Positions 1 through 6,180 of a stretch of 15,565 nt of DNA are shown piece by piece (position 1 is the stretch's first letter; each line of letters opens with the position of its first letter). The stretch is from Actinomycetota bacterium. Its GTDB lineage: Bacteria; Actinomycetota; Actinomycetes; S36-B12; CAIYMF01. The stretch covers positions 1-15,565 of the forward strand of contig WLOZ01000011.1 in the NCBI GenBank assembly GCA_009699025.1. The letters run 5' to 3'. The translations under genes were made by a program, and so were the position numbers. The notes beneath the pieces are model-generated. The model searched no databases, was not told the DNA's origin, and saw only the letters and a program-made list of their open reading frames with translations.

Positions 1-266
1 CAGCTCGGTTCGCAACGCCGGCATGGCGTCGACCGGACCGTCGCCCAGCGCGGCATCGGTGCCCACTGAGTCGAGGCCGCGCCGGCCCCGGCGCGCTCTC
101 GACGCGCCTGAACTGGTCGGAAGAGGGCCCGACTGGGACCGCCCAGCGCCCGGCAGGGCACTAGGTGAGTAACACTCGTGGAAGCCTCCGAAAGCCCCAA
201 GTGGCACGAAATGTGGCACGAGATCCGGGAAATCGCTGAAATCCCCTCATATCATTGAAGAAGTCG
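1..266. other. Left edge with no confident gene
   Basis: I cannot assign a gene here with confidence. A plus-strand frame is open from base 2 to a TAA at 170-172 and would be the last 56 codons of a protein entering from the left; it is rich in Arg, Pro and Ala and matches no family I recognise. On the minus strand a GTG at 66-64 opens a frame that leaves the window to the left, starts MGTDAALGDGPVDAM and has 19 of 22 codons ending in G or C, but no Shine-Dalgarno sequence precedes it. The two readings compete and neither is decisive. From about 173 to 266 I see only the short GTGGCACGA repeats listed separately, which look like flanking parts of an attachment site. Confidence 0.35.
201..221. 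repeat. Tandem direct repeat GTGGCACGA
   Basis: The 9-bp word GTGGCACGA occurs at 201-209 and again at 213-221, with start points 12 bp apart. It lies about 50 bp from the tRNA 3'-end fragment. Short direct repeats on the flank of a tRNA-derived core are typical arm-type binding sites of tyrosine integrases; that role is inferred, and no integrase gene is visible in the window. Confidence 0.55.
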
Positions 267-268
267 AG

Positions 269-295
269 TGCCCCCGGCAGGATTCGAACCTGCGA
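269..295 (-). other. tRNA 3'-end fragment (attachment-site core)
   Basis: Read on the minus strand this stretch is a complete T arm (GCAGG, loop TTCGAAT, CCTGC) followed by a 3' acceptor strand CGGGGGC and discriminator A. That is the last third of a tRNA. The matching 5' acceptor strand GCCCCCG and any D or anticodon arm are absent from the next 70 bases upstream, so this is not a working tRNA gene. From memory the sequence best resembles the 3' end of actinobacterial tRNA-Arg, but the isotype is uncertain without the anticodon. Such fragments are the usual footprint of integrative elements that recombine at tRNA 3' ends and leave a copy of the crossover sequence at the far border. Confidence 0.7.
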
Positions 296-309
296 TTCGA
301 CATCGATCA

Positions 310-346
310 GTGTCGGATCGCACCTGAGTACGTGTCGGATTGCACC
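310..346. repeat. Direct repeat GTGTCGGAT[C/T]GCACC
   Basis: Two 15-bp copies, 310-324 and 332-346, differ at one position. Their starts are 22 bp apart, about two helical turns, so a protein bound to both would sit on the same face of DNA. They lie between the tRNA 3' fragment and tRNA-Lys, on the opposite side of the fragment from the GTGGCACGA pair. The likely role is integrase or excisionase arm sites, which is inference from position and spacing. Confidence 0.6.
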
Positions 347-366
347 ACAGAACAACGCGAGCCGGG

Positions 367-439
367 TGGGCCGTGTGGGGATCGAACCCACAACCCGCGG
401 ATTAAAAGTCCGCTGCTCTGCCAATTGAGCTAACGGCCC
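367..439 (-). tRNA. tRNA-Lys (anticodon UUU)
   Basis: This is a full cloverleaf. The acceptor strands GGGCCGT and ACGGCCC pair perfectly over 7 bp, the D stem is GCTC/GAGC, and the anticodon stem GCGGA/TCCGC closes the loop CTTTTAA, giving anticodon TTT at 406-404. The T stem GTGGG/CCCAC closes loop TTCGATC, and the discriminator is A. CCA is not encoded (CCC follows). It decodes AAA and AAG lysine codons. No other tRNA lies within 15 kb to the right. It is transcribed away from the protein genes to its right and is separated from them by the terminator at 681-717. Confidence 0.95.
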
Positions 440-485
440 GGGGGCACAGGTAGATCTTCTGCGAAAACTTGTGCTGCACGCCCGA
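430..485. repeat. Diverged 56-bp repeat, copy 1
   Basis: Bases 430-485 align without gaps to 1116-1171 at an offset of 686, with about 40 of 56 positions identical by my hand count. The shared words include GGGGCACAG and AAAACT. This copy covers the first ten bases of tRNA-Lys plus its leader. Similarity fades beyond 485. Confidence 0.5.
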
Positions 486-496
486 AAGGGAGTCTA
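441..496 (-). promoter_or_regulatory. Putative tRNA-Lys promoter and leader
   Basis: On the minus strand a TAGACT hexamer at 496-491 fits an actinobacterial -10 box (TANNNT) and would start transcription near 484, giving a leader of about 45 nt before the tRNA 5' end at 439. No good -35 box is visible at the right spacing. The assignment is strengthened a little because the stretch 441-485, which would be the transcribed leader, is the part that recurs in diverged form at 1127-1171. The rest of the gap up to the terminator at 681 shows no convincing gene. Confidence 0.35.
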
Positions 497-680
497 CGCA
501 GCGCGACCTCTCACGGTGACTGCCCCTTCCCCGCTGGCACAACGGGTAGGCGGAAGCGTCGTAGAGGGCGAGCAGCGCACATCGTCGTCAGGCGATACCC
601 GCGGCCACTACGTCACCCCAGCGTTGGCTCTGCCCACCGACTCGATGCCCTGATCGGCGCGAACGGGTTGCCCGACATGA

Positions 681-717
681 AAACGGCCTCCAAGCATGTG
701 CTGCTTGGAGGCCGTTT
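681..717 (-). terminator. Strong hairpin terminator
   Basis: A perfect 16-bp inverted repeat (681-696 with 702-717) surrounds a 5-nt loop, TGTGC. Read on the minus strand the stem is followed by TTTTC, so it suits the end of the secreted-protein gene that stops at 753. The opposite strand also has a short T-run (TTT), so it could act in both directions. It insulates tRNA-Lys from transcription coming from the right. Confidence 0.85.
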
Positions 718-752
718 CGCGGCGCGACGCCTAGGGCGCTACCCGCCCAGAG

Positions 753-1088
753 TCACCGGCAACCGATGAAGGCAAGTGGGCGGAAGCTCGTCATTTCATT
801 AGTCAGGTACTGCCGAACGTCCACCTTGGCCGCGTTGGGGGGAGTAGGGGCGGACGTGACGCCAGAGTAAACAGTCACTCGACTATTGAAACTACCGTCT
901 TTGGCATACCAAGTGAACGCGATTGGAGAGCCCGGGATGGGGGGTTTCGCGACCGCTGTGAGGCCACCTACCTTGCAGGTAATGCCGTACTTGGTAGCAG
1001 CGCTTGCGGGGCCCGCGGTGACGACGATCGGTACCGCTGCGACGACGGCTGCCATGGCCATGGCAGAGAGCACACGAGTGCGGGGCAT
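753..1088 (-). CDS. Small secreted protein with two cysteines
   Basis: The product is 111 aa. The start ATG at 1088 is chosen because AAGGAG lies 7 nt upstream and a classical signal peptide follows: positive MPRTR, a hydrophobic stretch over residues 7-25 and an ASA cleavage site after residue 30. The frame is open further upstream, but that part lacks a good start. The mature chain of about 81 residues begins ATKYG and has two cysteines, at 38 and 110, placed to join its two ends by a disulphide outside the membrane. There is no lipobox, transmembrane anchor or sortase motif, so it is probably released. I do not recognise the family and give no function. A strong terminator lies 35 bp downstream, and the gene looks monocistronic. 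Confidence 0.75.
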   Translation of the reverse strand: MPRTRVLSAMAMAAVVAAVPIVVTAGPASAATKYGITCKVGGLTAVAKPPIPGSPIAFTWYAKDGSFNSRVTVYSGVTSAPTPPNAAKVDVRQYLTNEMTSFRPLAFIGCR

Positions 1089-1115
1089 GCTGGGCTCCTT
1101 AGATTGAGGGATCGC

Positions 1116-1171
1116 CCAACAGCCCAGGGGCACAGCAAAGACGTCGGGGAAAACTCGTGCCGCGCACCCGA
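1116..1171. repeat. Diverged 56-bp repeat, copy 2 (possible tRNA-Lys leader relic)
   Basis: This is the partner of 430-485. On the minus strand it ends in GGGCTGTTGG, which resembles the tRNA-Lys 5' end GGGCCGTTAG, and the tRNA body does not continue. It lies 28 bp upstream of the ATG of the small secreted-protein gene. One reading is a decayed duplicate of the tRNA-Lys leader with a few bases of the tRNA. It fills most of the 163-bp gap between the two small genes; I see no clear promoter in that gap. Confidence 0.4.
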
Positions 1172-1251
1172 GGACGTCGGCAATGCGCTGCGCGCTGCCT
1201 TGAAGCGAGGCAATCGCGAGCGGTGGCCTCGTGAGCGCGACAGTGAAACGG

Positions 1252-1662
1252 TCAGGTCTTGGCGGTGTACTCGATGAAGGAGACGCCGTACTCTTCGCTC
1301 GCAGAGTCTTTCCCGTGCATCCTGAAGTGAGAAAAACCCTCCATGGAGTTGCCATCGATTGTGAGGGAGCCGTGGCCCATTGCTCCCACGATCTCGAGCC
1401 GAGTGCAATCTGGGGACAGGAGGCCGATCGCCGGGATGTCATCTGCATGTGTTCCCAGAGCCCCAATGGTGACCTGCAGTACTCGACCTTCCTGCGCCAC
1501 GATCGTCATGAGAACGTCGTGATTGGTGTGCGTGTGAATCGCGGGCTCAAGATGACCTTTGGTCTCAAACTTCGGGTGCTGCTCGCCGAACACCAGTCCC
1601 CACGAAGCATCGATTGACTTTCCAAGCCACTCAGTTGGCAACACGCGTAGCTCTTGTGACAT
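1252..1662 (-). CDS. Hypothetical protein, 136 aa
   Basis: The ATG start at 1662 is preceded by GGGAGG at 7 nt, which supports a real gene. The product is soluble, with no signal peptide or membrane segment. Visible features are a histidine-rich stretch at residues 43-48 (HTHTNH), a glycine- and hydrophobic-rich middle with the look of beta strands, and a single cysteine at 86. The histidine cluster could bind a metal, but that is only a possibility. I do not recognise a family. It lies between the hipBA pair and the secreted-protein gene, all on the same strand, with 161 bp separating it from hipA, so it may have its own promoter. Its codons look less GC-biased at the third position than those of the haem genes, which would fit acquired DNA. 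Confidence 0.7.
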   Translation of the reverse strand: MSQELRVLPTEWLGKSIDASWGLVFGEQHPKFETKGHLEPAIHTHTNHDVLMTIVAQEGRVLQVTIGALGTHADDIPAIGLLSPDCTRLEIVGAMGHGSLTIDGNSMEGFSHFRMHGKDSASEEYGVSFIEYTAKT

Positions 1663-1764
1663 CAGTCAACCTCCCAGTCGCGACGTGGTCGACTCACGCC
1701 GACCGCGACACAAGGCAGCAGGGTTGGGCTTCGCACACGACTTCACGGCGCTCAGGGGCCACCC

Positions 1765-1825
1765 AGGCAACTGTCGGGCGTGCACTTCATCTGCCGCGGC
1801 CTCAGGGCCACGTACGCAGTTGCCT
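1765..1825. repeat. Inverted and direct repeats at the hipA 3' end
   Basis: AGGCAACTG at 1765-1773 is the inverse of CAGTTGCCT at 1817-1825, with a 43-nt spacer; the right arm includes the hipA stop codon. A direct repeat CTCAGGG(G)CCAC overlaps the same segment, at 1751-1762 and 1801-1811. There is no T-run, so a standard terminator is doubtful. This may be a weak transcription-end structure or a recombination scar. The remainder of the gap between 1663 and 1823 shows nothing else. Confidence 0.4.
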
Positions 1826-3092
1826 AGGTCAGGGCATACGGGTGCAGAATCGAGGTTCCGAGCATTCCGGCGGCCTGCTCGCGGGTCAGCCCCGCCTCGT
1901 CGGCCACATCAAGCCAGTGCTGGGCGATCAGGTCGGCTTGCCGGTCGAAGATCTCGCCGGCCTGTCGGGAGGTGAGGTTGTACTGGCCCCCGGCGTTGAT
2001 GCACGCGGTGCGAGTGCTCGCCCGGTCGCCGTTGCGCTCGGGCGAGTCGGCCCGGCCGATGTCCATGGCCTGTCGAGCCTCGTGTGATGTCCGCAGGTGA
2101 GGCAGTAGGTCGTACGCCGGCGTGAGCTGCAGGTGGGTGCCATCCCAGAACGCGGCATGGTTGCGAGCATGGTCGTCGATGTTGGTGATCAAGACGTTGA
2201 AGACGATCCGCTCGAACAGCGATCGTCCGAGCCCGGCACCTGACGGAGCGTACTTGCGCAGCACGTCCATCAGCTCTGGGTAACTCGACCAGCGGGCCCC
2301 CAGGAAGTCATCGAACCCCAGCATTGTCAGCGCTGACACCATCATGCGCCGGGTCCCGTCACCAGGGCGGTCGAACCGCTTCACGAGCAGCACATCGCGT
2401 CCGCCCGCGCTGGTGACCCGCACCTCGGGGACCTCGATACCCACGCGGGCGGCCAGGAGCATCCCGGCCGCCTCCGCCCTGACGACCGGGTACAGGTCGG
2501 TTGAGAGGGAGAACTTCGCCACCCACTCGGTGCCCTGCTCATCTGTGATGACCGCCTTGGGGCGGGCGCCGCCGATGGCGGTGCCGTACTGCAGTGCCTC
2601 GGCGAGTTCGGGAGACAACCTCCCAGCGATCAGGTCCTGCGCAGCCCGGTGCAGCTCGCCCAGCGACGCGCCGCTTGTGCGCGATGTATACGTGTCCGCG
2701 GCTGGCTGGAAGTCCAGTCCTCCGACGCGGTTGGACCCGGACTCCATCAAGTAGGTGAGCGTGTCCAGTTCGATGTCGGCCGCAGCGCTGCCGCGCGCGC
2801 CTGTGAGCCGCGTGATGATCACCCTTTGACCCCAGGAGTCAGGGCTGGAGTCCTTCAGGGCGCCGGCGATGCCCGTGCTCTGCCGCGGTGGTATCCATCC
2901 CGTGCCCAGCGGTAGCTCGGGCTCGTACAGGCTGATAGCCCCGGGGCGGTCTAAGTAGGCCAGTGCGTATCGGAATTGGTACTGGCCTTCGAGCGCGGCC
3001 ACCTGTCCGGCCAGGACCGGTTGCGCGGATCCGGGCAGCCAGGCCCACACGTAGCCCGAACGTGGAACCGTCTGGGGGGAGGCGGCCATCAA
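1824..3092 (-). CDS. hipA: HipA-family serine/threonine kinase toxin
   Basis: The product is 422 aa, close to the 440 aa of E. coli HipA. An N-terminal HipA_N-like region occupies about residues 14-120 and the kinase core about 165-390. Key motifs are present: the nucleotide-binding loop GGARPK (174-179), the ATP-contacting Lys193 in VAKF, the catalytic loop NIDDHARN (304-311, with Asp306 and Asn311) and the metal-binding Asp328 in AYDLL. HipA kinases phosphorylate a target such as glutamyl-tRNA synthetase in the cytoplasm, arrest translation and promote persistence. The ATG at 3092 overlaps the stop of the upstream antitoxin gene by 4 bp (ATGA), so the two are translationally coupled. All core catalytic residues are in place, so the kinase is probably active. 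The target cannot be read from the sequence. Confidence 0.9.
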   Translation of the reverse strand: MMAASPQTVPRSGYVWAWLPGSAQPVLAGQVAALEGQYQFRYALAYLDRPGAISLYEPELPLGTGWIPPRQSTGIAGALKDSSPDSWGQRVIITRLTGARGSAAADIELDTLTYLMESGSNRVGGLDFQPAADTYTSRTSGASLGELHRAAQDLIAGRLSPELAEALQYGTAIGGARPKAVITDEQGTEWVAKFSLSTDLYPVVRAEAAGMLLAARVGIEVPEVRVTSAGGRDVLLVKRFDRPGDGTRRMMVSALTMLGFDDFLGARWSSYPELMDVLRKYAPSGAGLGRSLFERIVFNVLITNIDDHARNHAAFWDGTHLQLTPAYDLLPHLRTSHEARQAMDIGRADSPERNGDRASTRTACINAGGQYNLTSRQAGEIFDRQADLIAQHWLDVADEAGLTREQAAGMLGTSILHPYALT

Positions 3093-3421
3093 AAGCCGGG
3101 CTCGTCGTCAAGAACTGTCCGCAGCGGAGCGGGAGTGCGCTCGGGGAGCAGGGCCAGGATGTCCTCACCTGCTCGCTGGGCGCGCGCGAGGTCGTCGCCC
3201 TCTAGCCCGAACAGGCGCACCCCTACGAGGTCGGCGTAGGCGAATACTGCGCCCGCGCTAACGGTCTGTGCCCCGTGCTCGATGGCGCGCACCGTGCGCG
3301 GGTTCACTCCCAGACGCGCAGCCGTGTCCTCGATGCTCCAACCGAGGGCCCGACGCCCGAGCTCAATGCGGGTGCCCAGCAGCCTCAGGGCCGCGGTCGC
3401 CGTCCGCGACATCGCTATCAC
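3089..3421 (-). CDS. hipB: HipB-like Xre-family antitoxin
   Basis: The product is 110 aa with a helix-turn-helix of the Xre type over about residues 14-65 (key stretch SIEDTAARLGVNPRTVRAIE). The C-terminal 45 residues are likely to contact HipA. I chose the GTG at 3421 because GGAG (3433-3430) lies 8 nt upstream; an earlier GTG at 3430 overlaps that motif and the ATG at 3412 is too far from it. HipB proteins neutralise HipA and repress their own operon by binding inverted repeats at the promoter. The gene comes first in the pair and overlaps hipA by 4 bp, the usual order. Candidate operator half-sites lie at the start of the gene. Confidence 0.85.
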   Translation of the reverse strand: MIAMSRTATAALRLLGTRIELGRRALGWSIEDTAARLGVNPRTVRAIEHGAQTVSAGAVFAYADLVGVRLFGLEGDDLARAQRAGEDILALLPERTPAPLRTVLDDEPGF

Positions 3422-3451
3422 GTCGATCACTCCATTTCATGCAGTGTGATA
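3416..3451. promoter_or_regulatory. Candidate hipBA operator
   Basis: TATCAC at 3416-3421 and GTGATA at 3446-3451 are perfect inverted half-sites. A further ATCAC at 3426-3430 also faces the right-hand GTGAT. They overlap the first codons and ribosome-binding site of hipB. An Xre-type antitoxin would be expected to bind such a site to repress its own operon. The AT-rich stretch just right of it (about 3452-3495) probably carries the promoter, but I cannot fix its boxes. Confidence 0.45.
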
Positions 3452-3509
3452 CATCTTTGACGGTTTCTATCTGCATCTTACTACAGTTTTTTACTTGGCC
3501 GGATGTGTC

Positions 3510-3854
3510 ATGGGGCAGATCTCCCGCGCCATCACGTATCGCAACCAGACATTTCGAACGAGCGTCTCGGTCTACCGTGGCGAGTGGATGACCGTGGTCA
3601 ATCAGGAAATGCGCGACGTCGGACTTACACCCAGCGCGACCTACTCGGTTGACATCGCGGTCGACTCAGCACCGCGCACGGTGGAGGTGCCAGATGATCT
3701 GCGTACCACCATCGGCACTGCTGGGCTCACCGACCGGTGGGAGGCACTGTCGTTCACCCATCGCAAGGAGCACGTTCGGTCGGTGAACGAGGCGAAGAAG
3801 CCAGAGACGAGGGCTCGTCGAGTCGATGCAGTGATCGCGAAGCTGAGCGACTGA
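3510..3854 (+). pseudogene. 5'-truncated YdeI/OmpD-associated family gene
   Basis: The reading frame gives 114 aa from ATG 3510; a TTG at 3495 is an alternative start. Residues from about 6 to 60 match the second half of a DUF1905 domain (TYRNQTFRTSVSVYRGEW, later VDSAPRTVEVPDDL). The rest matches the C-terminal YdeI/OmpD-associated segment (SFTHRKEHVRSVNEAKKPET). Family members normally begin with another 35-40 residues of DUF1905 that form its first strands. Those residues cannot be found in any frame of the AT-rich sequence upstream, and no clear ribosome-binding site precedes the start. It is probably a remnant cut by the arrival of the hipBA segment, though expression of a short form is not excluded. 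It ends 1 bp from the hemL stop, convergent with it. Confidence 0.65.
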
Positions 3855-3855
3855 C

Positions 3856-5193
3856 CTACAGCAACCCACCCGAACCCACCTGTGCGGCGCCCCGCTCAGC
3901 AGCTGCAGCCGCCACGGCAGCCACTCGCGCCGCCGAGGCAATTCTCTCGATGTCGTCGTCGGAGTGGGCAGCCGATACAAACCATGCCTCGTAGGCCGAC
4001 GGCGGGAGCCACACTCCGTGGTCGAGCATCGCGTGGAAGAAGGCGGCGAAAGCGGCGGTGTTCTGCGTGCGCGCGTCGTCGTAGGTTCGCACCGGCTGGT
4101 CGGTGAAGAAGAAGCTGAACAGGTTGCCCGCGTTCTGCAGCACGTGAGGCACTCCTGCGGCCGAGAGAGCCTCGCCCACGACGGCCGACACCTGCAGGGC
4201 GGTGCGGTCGAGGTGTGTGTACACGTCGGGAGTGCAGTGCAGCAGGGTGGCGAGTCCCGCCGACGTCGCGGTGGGATTGCCGCTGAGCGTTCCGGCCTGA
4301 TACACCGGGCCGGCCGGGGCGAGCTGGTCCATCACGACTGCCGGTCCCCCCACGGCCGCGAGGGGCATTCCGCCACCGATCACCTTGCCGAAGGTGAAGA
4401 GGTCGGGCGCCCACCCCTCACTGGCACCTTCGATACCCCACCGCCCGGCCATCGACATTCGGAAGCCGGTCATCACCTCGTCGAGAATCAGCAGGCTTCC
4501 GTGGGCGTGGGCAATGCGTGCCAGGGCCGCGTTGAATCCAACGGGAGGAGGCACCACGCCCATGTTCGCGGGCACCGCCTCGGTGAGGATGCAGGCGATA
4601 TCGCCCCCGCGCTCCGCGAACACGCGCTCAACCGCCGCGATGTCGCCGTACGGAATCGTGACGGTCTCGGCCGCCGTCGCAGCCGTCACCCCGGGAGAGT
4701 CAGGCAGGCCGAGAGTGGCCACGCCCGATCCGGCCGACACGAGCAGCGAGTCGGCATGGCCGTGGTAGCAGCCCGAGAACTTCAGAATCAGCGGGCGACC
4801 GGTCTTCGCGCGTGCAAGTCGCACGGCCGTCATCACGGCCTCGGTTCCGGAGTTGGTGAATCGCACTCGCTCGACCGGCTCCACCCTGCGAATGATTTCC
4901 TCGGCCAGGTTGAGCTCGGGCTCGCACGGCGCCCCGAACGACAGCGAACCAGCCGCTGCCTCCTGCACGGCGGCAACCACTGCGGGGTGTGCGTGGCCGA
5001 GAATCATGGGTCCCCACCCGCCCACCAGGTCGACGTAGGTATTTCCGTCAACATCGGTGATGGTGGAGCCGGAGGCGCGCGCGACAAACCGTGGCGTTCC
5101 GCCCACCGATCGGAAGGCCCGCACCGGGGAGCTGACCCCGCCCGGAATGGCGTGCTGGGCTCGGGCGAACAGCTCGCTGGAGCGTGTGGTCAT
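3856..5193 (-). CDS. hemL: Glutamate-1-semialdehyde 2,1-aminomutase
   Basis: The product is 445 aa, the usual length. This cytoplasmic, PLP-dependent fold-type I enzyme converts glutamate-1-semialdehyde to 5-aminolevulinate, the second step of the C5 route after HemA. Lys270 in [17 protein letters not shown] is the PLP-binding lysine, Asp238 in [11 protein letters not shown] contacts the pyridine nitrogen, and NSGTEAV (114-120) binds the phosphate. The ATG at 5193 has a perfect AGGAGG 5 nt upstream, which overlaps the TAG stop of hemB. It is the last gene of the minus-strand haem operon, 9 nt after hemB. No terminator is visible between its stop and the convergent truncated gene 1 bp away. 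Confidence 0.97.
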   Translation of the reverse strand: MTTRSSELFARAQHAIPGGVSSPVRAFRSVGGTPRFVARASGSTITDVDGNTYVDLVGGWGPMILGHAHPAVVAAVQEAAAGSLSFGAPCEPELNLAEEIIRRVEPVERVRFTNSGTEAVMTAVRLARAKTGRPLILKFSGCYHGHADSLLVSAGSGVATLGLPDSPGVTAATAAETVTIPYGDIAAVERVFAERGGDIACILTEAVPANMGVVPPPVGFNAALARIAHAHGSLLILDEVMTGFRMSMAGRWGIEGASEGWAPDLFTFGKVIGGGMPLAAVGGPAVVMDQLAPAGPVYQAGTLSGNPTATSAGLATLLHCTPDVYTHLDRTALQVSAVVGEALSAAGVPHVLQNAGNLFSFFFTDQPVRTYDDARTQNTAAFAAFFHAMLDHGVWLPPSAYEAWFVSAAHSDDDIERIASAARVAAVAAAAAERGAAQVGSGGLL

Positions 5194-5202
5194 CAGGTCC
5201 TC

Positions 5203-6180
5203 CTAGGACAGCAGTGGGGCGAACTCCGTCGCCCAGTAGGTGCAGATGATTCCGGCCCCAGCGCGCCGAACGCTCATGAGAGCTTCGAGAACCGCTCGCT
5301 CACGGTCGATCATGCCCGCGGCGGCCGCTGCCTCGATCATCGCGAACTCGCCCGACACGATGTACGCGGCCACCGGCACGTCGACGCTGTCGCTCACGCG
5401 AGCCAGCACATCGAGATACGGAAGTGCGGGCTTCACCATCACGATGTCGGCACCTTCGACGATGTCGAGTCGCACCTCCCGCATCGCCTCGCGCGAGTTG
5501 GCGGGGTCTTGCTGGTAGCTGCGGCGGTCGCCCTGCAGGGCAGATTCCACTGCCTCGCGAAAGGGCCCGTAGAAGGCTGAGGCGTACTTGGCGGCGTAGG
5601 CAAGAATCACGGTGTCGGTGCGCCCAGCAGAGTCGAGCTCGTCTCGCACCGCCGCGACCTGGCCGTCCATCATGCCGCTCAGCCCGAGCACATCACTTCC
5701 GGCCTCGGCGAGCACCGAGGCCATCGTGCGATACACCTCGAGGGTGGCGTCGTTGTCGACGCTGCCGTCGGCCGCAAGAACCCCGCAGTGGCCGTGCGAG
5801 GTGAATTCGTCGAGGCACAGGTCGGCGATCACGGGAAGGTCGTCACCGGTCTCCGCCTTCACCCACCGCACCGCTTCGGCCAGAATGCTGTCGGATGCAC
5901 ACGCGGCCACGCCGTCGGCGTCGCGCACGCTCGGCACCCCAAACAGCATGATGCCGCCCACGCCGGCAGCCGCAGCTTCAGCCGCTGCGCGCCGCAGCGA
6001 GTCGCGCGAGTGCTGCACCACGCCCGGCATGGTCGAGATAGGAACCGGCTCAGTGGCACCCTCGCGCACAAACACCGGCAGCACCAGATCATGCCGCGAT
6101 AGTCGGTTCTCCTGCACCAGCCGCCGCAGCGCCGGGGTGCGGCGCAGACGCCGTGGGCGCTCGGTGAGTCGATCGCTCAT
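5203..6180 (-). CDS. hemB: Delta-aminolevulinic acid dehydratase (porphobilinogen synthase)
   Basis: The product is 325 aa, full length. It condenses two 5-aminolevulinate molecules to porphobilinogen in the cytoplasm. The two active-site lysines are Lys198 ([15 protein letters not shown]) and Lys250 ([10 protein letters not shown]), the latter forming the Schiff base. The metal loop reads [14 protein letters not shown], with Cys122 and Cys132 but Asp124 where the classical three-cysteine zinc site has its middle Cys; I recall this Asp as common in actinobacterial HemB. The ATG overlaps the hemH stop by 4 bp and has AGGAG 7 nt upstream within hemH. It converts the HemL product, and its gene lies directly upstream of hemL. 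Confidence 0.97.
   Translation of the reverse strand: MSDRLTERPRRLRRTPALRRLVQENRLSRHDLVLPVFVREGATEPVPISTMPGVVQHSRDSLRRAAAEAAAAGVGGIMLFGVPSVRDADGVAACASDSILAEAVRWVKAETGDDLPVIADLCLDEFTSHGHCGVLAADGSVDNDATLEVYRTMASVLAEAGSDVLGLSGMMDGQVAAVRDELDSAGRTDTVILAYAAKYASAFYGPFREAVESALQGDRRSYQQDPANSREAMREVRLDIVEGADIVMVKPALPYLDVLARVSDSVDVPVAAYIVSGEFAMIEAAAAAGMIDRERAVLEALMSVRRAGAGIICTYWATEFAPLLS

Noticed and set aside
296..366. Possibility that the tRNA 3' fragment is a complete tRNA with an unusual or intron-containing 5' half
   Set aside because: No GCCCCCG strand, D arm or anticodon arm can be found within the 70 bases before tRNA-Lys.
161..424. 87-codon minus-strand frame through both tRNA sequences
   Set aside because: It is translated tRNA: the peptide segments come from the T arms and anticodon arm of tRNA-Lys and the tRNA fragment.
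471..653. 60-codon open frame on the plus strand between tRNA-Lys and the terminator
   Set aside because: It begins with a weak start inside the tRNA leader on the opposite strand, has no ribosome-binding site and no recognisable composition.
1089..1466. Upstream extension of the small secreted-protein frame to 237 codons
   Set aside because: The extension would hide the signal peptide inside the protein, and overlaps the antisense part of the 136-aa gene; the internal ATG has a strong ribosome-binding site.
3964..5580. 538-codon plus-strand frame opposite hemL and hemB
   Set aside because: Long antisense frames are expected in high-GC coding DNA; the peptide is rich in His, Arg and Gly with no family features, and both minus-strand genes are certain.
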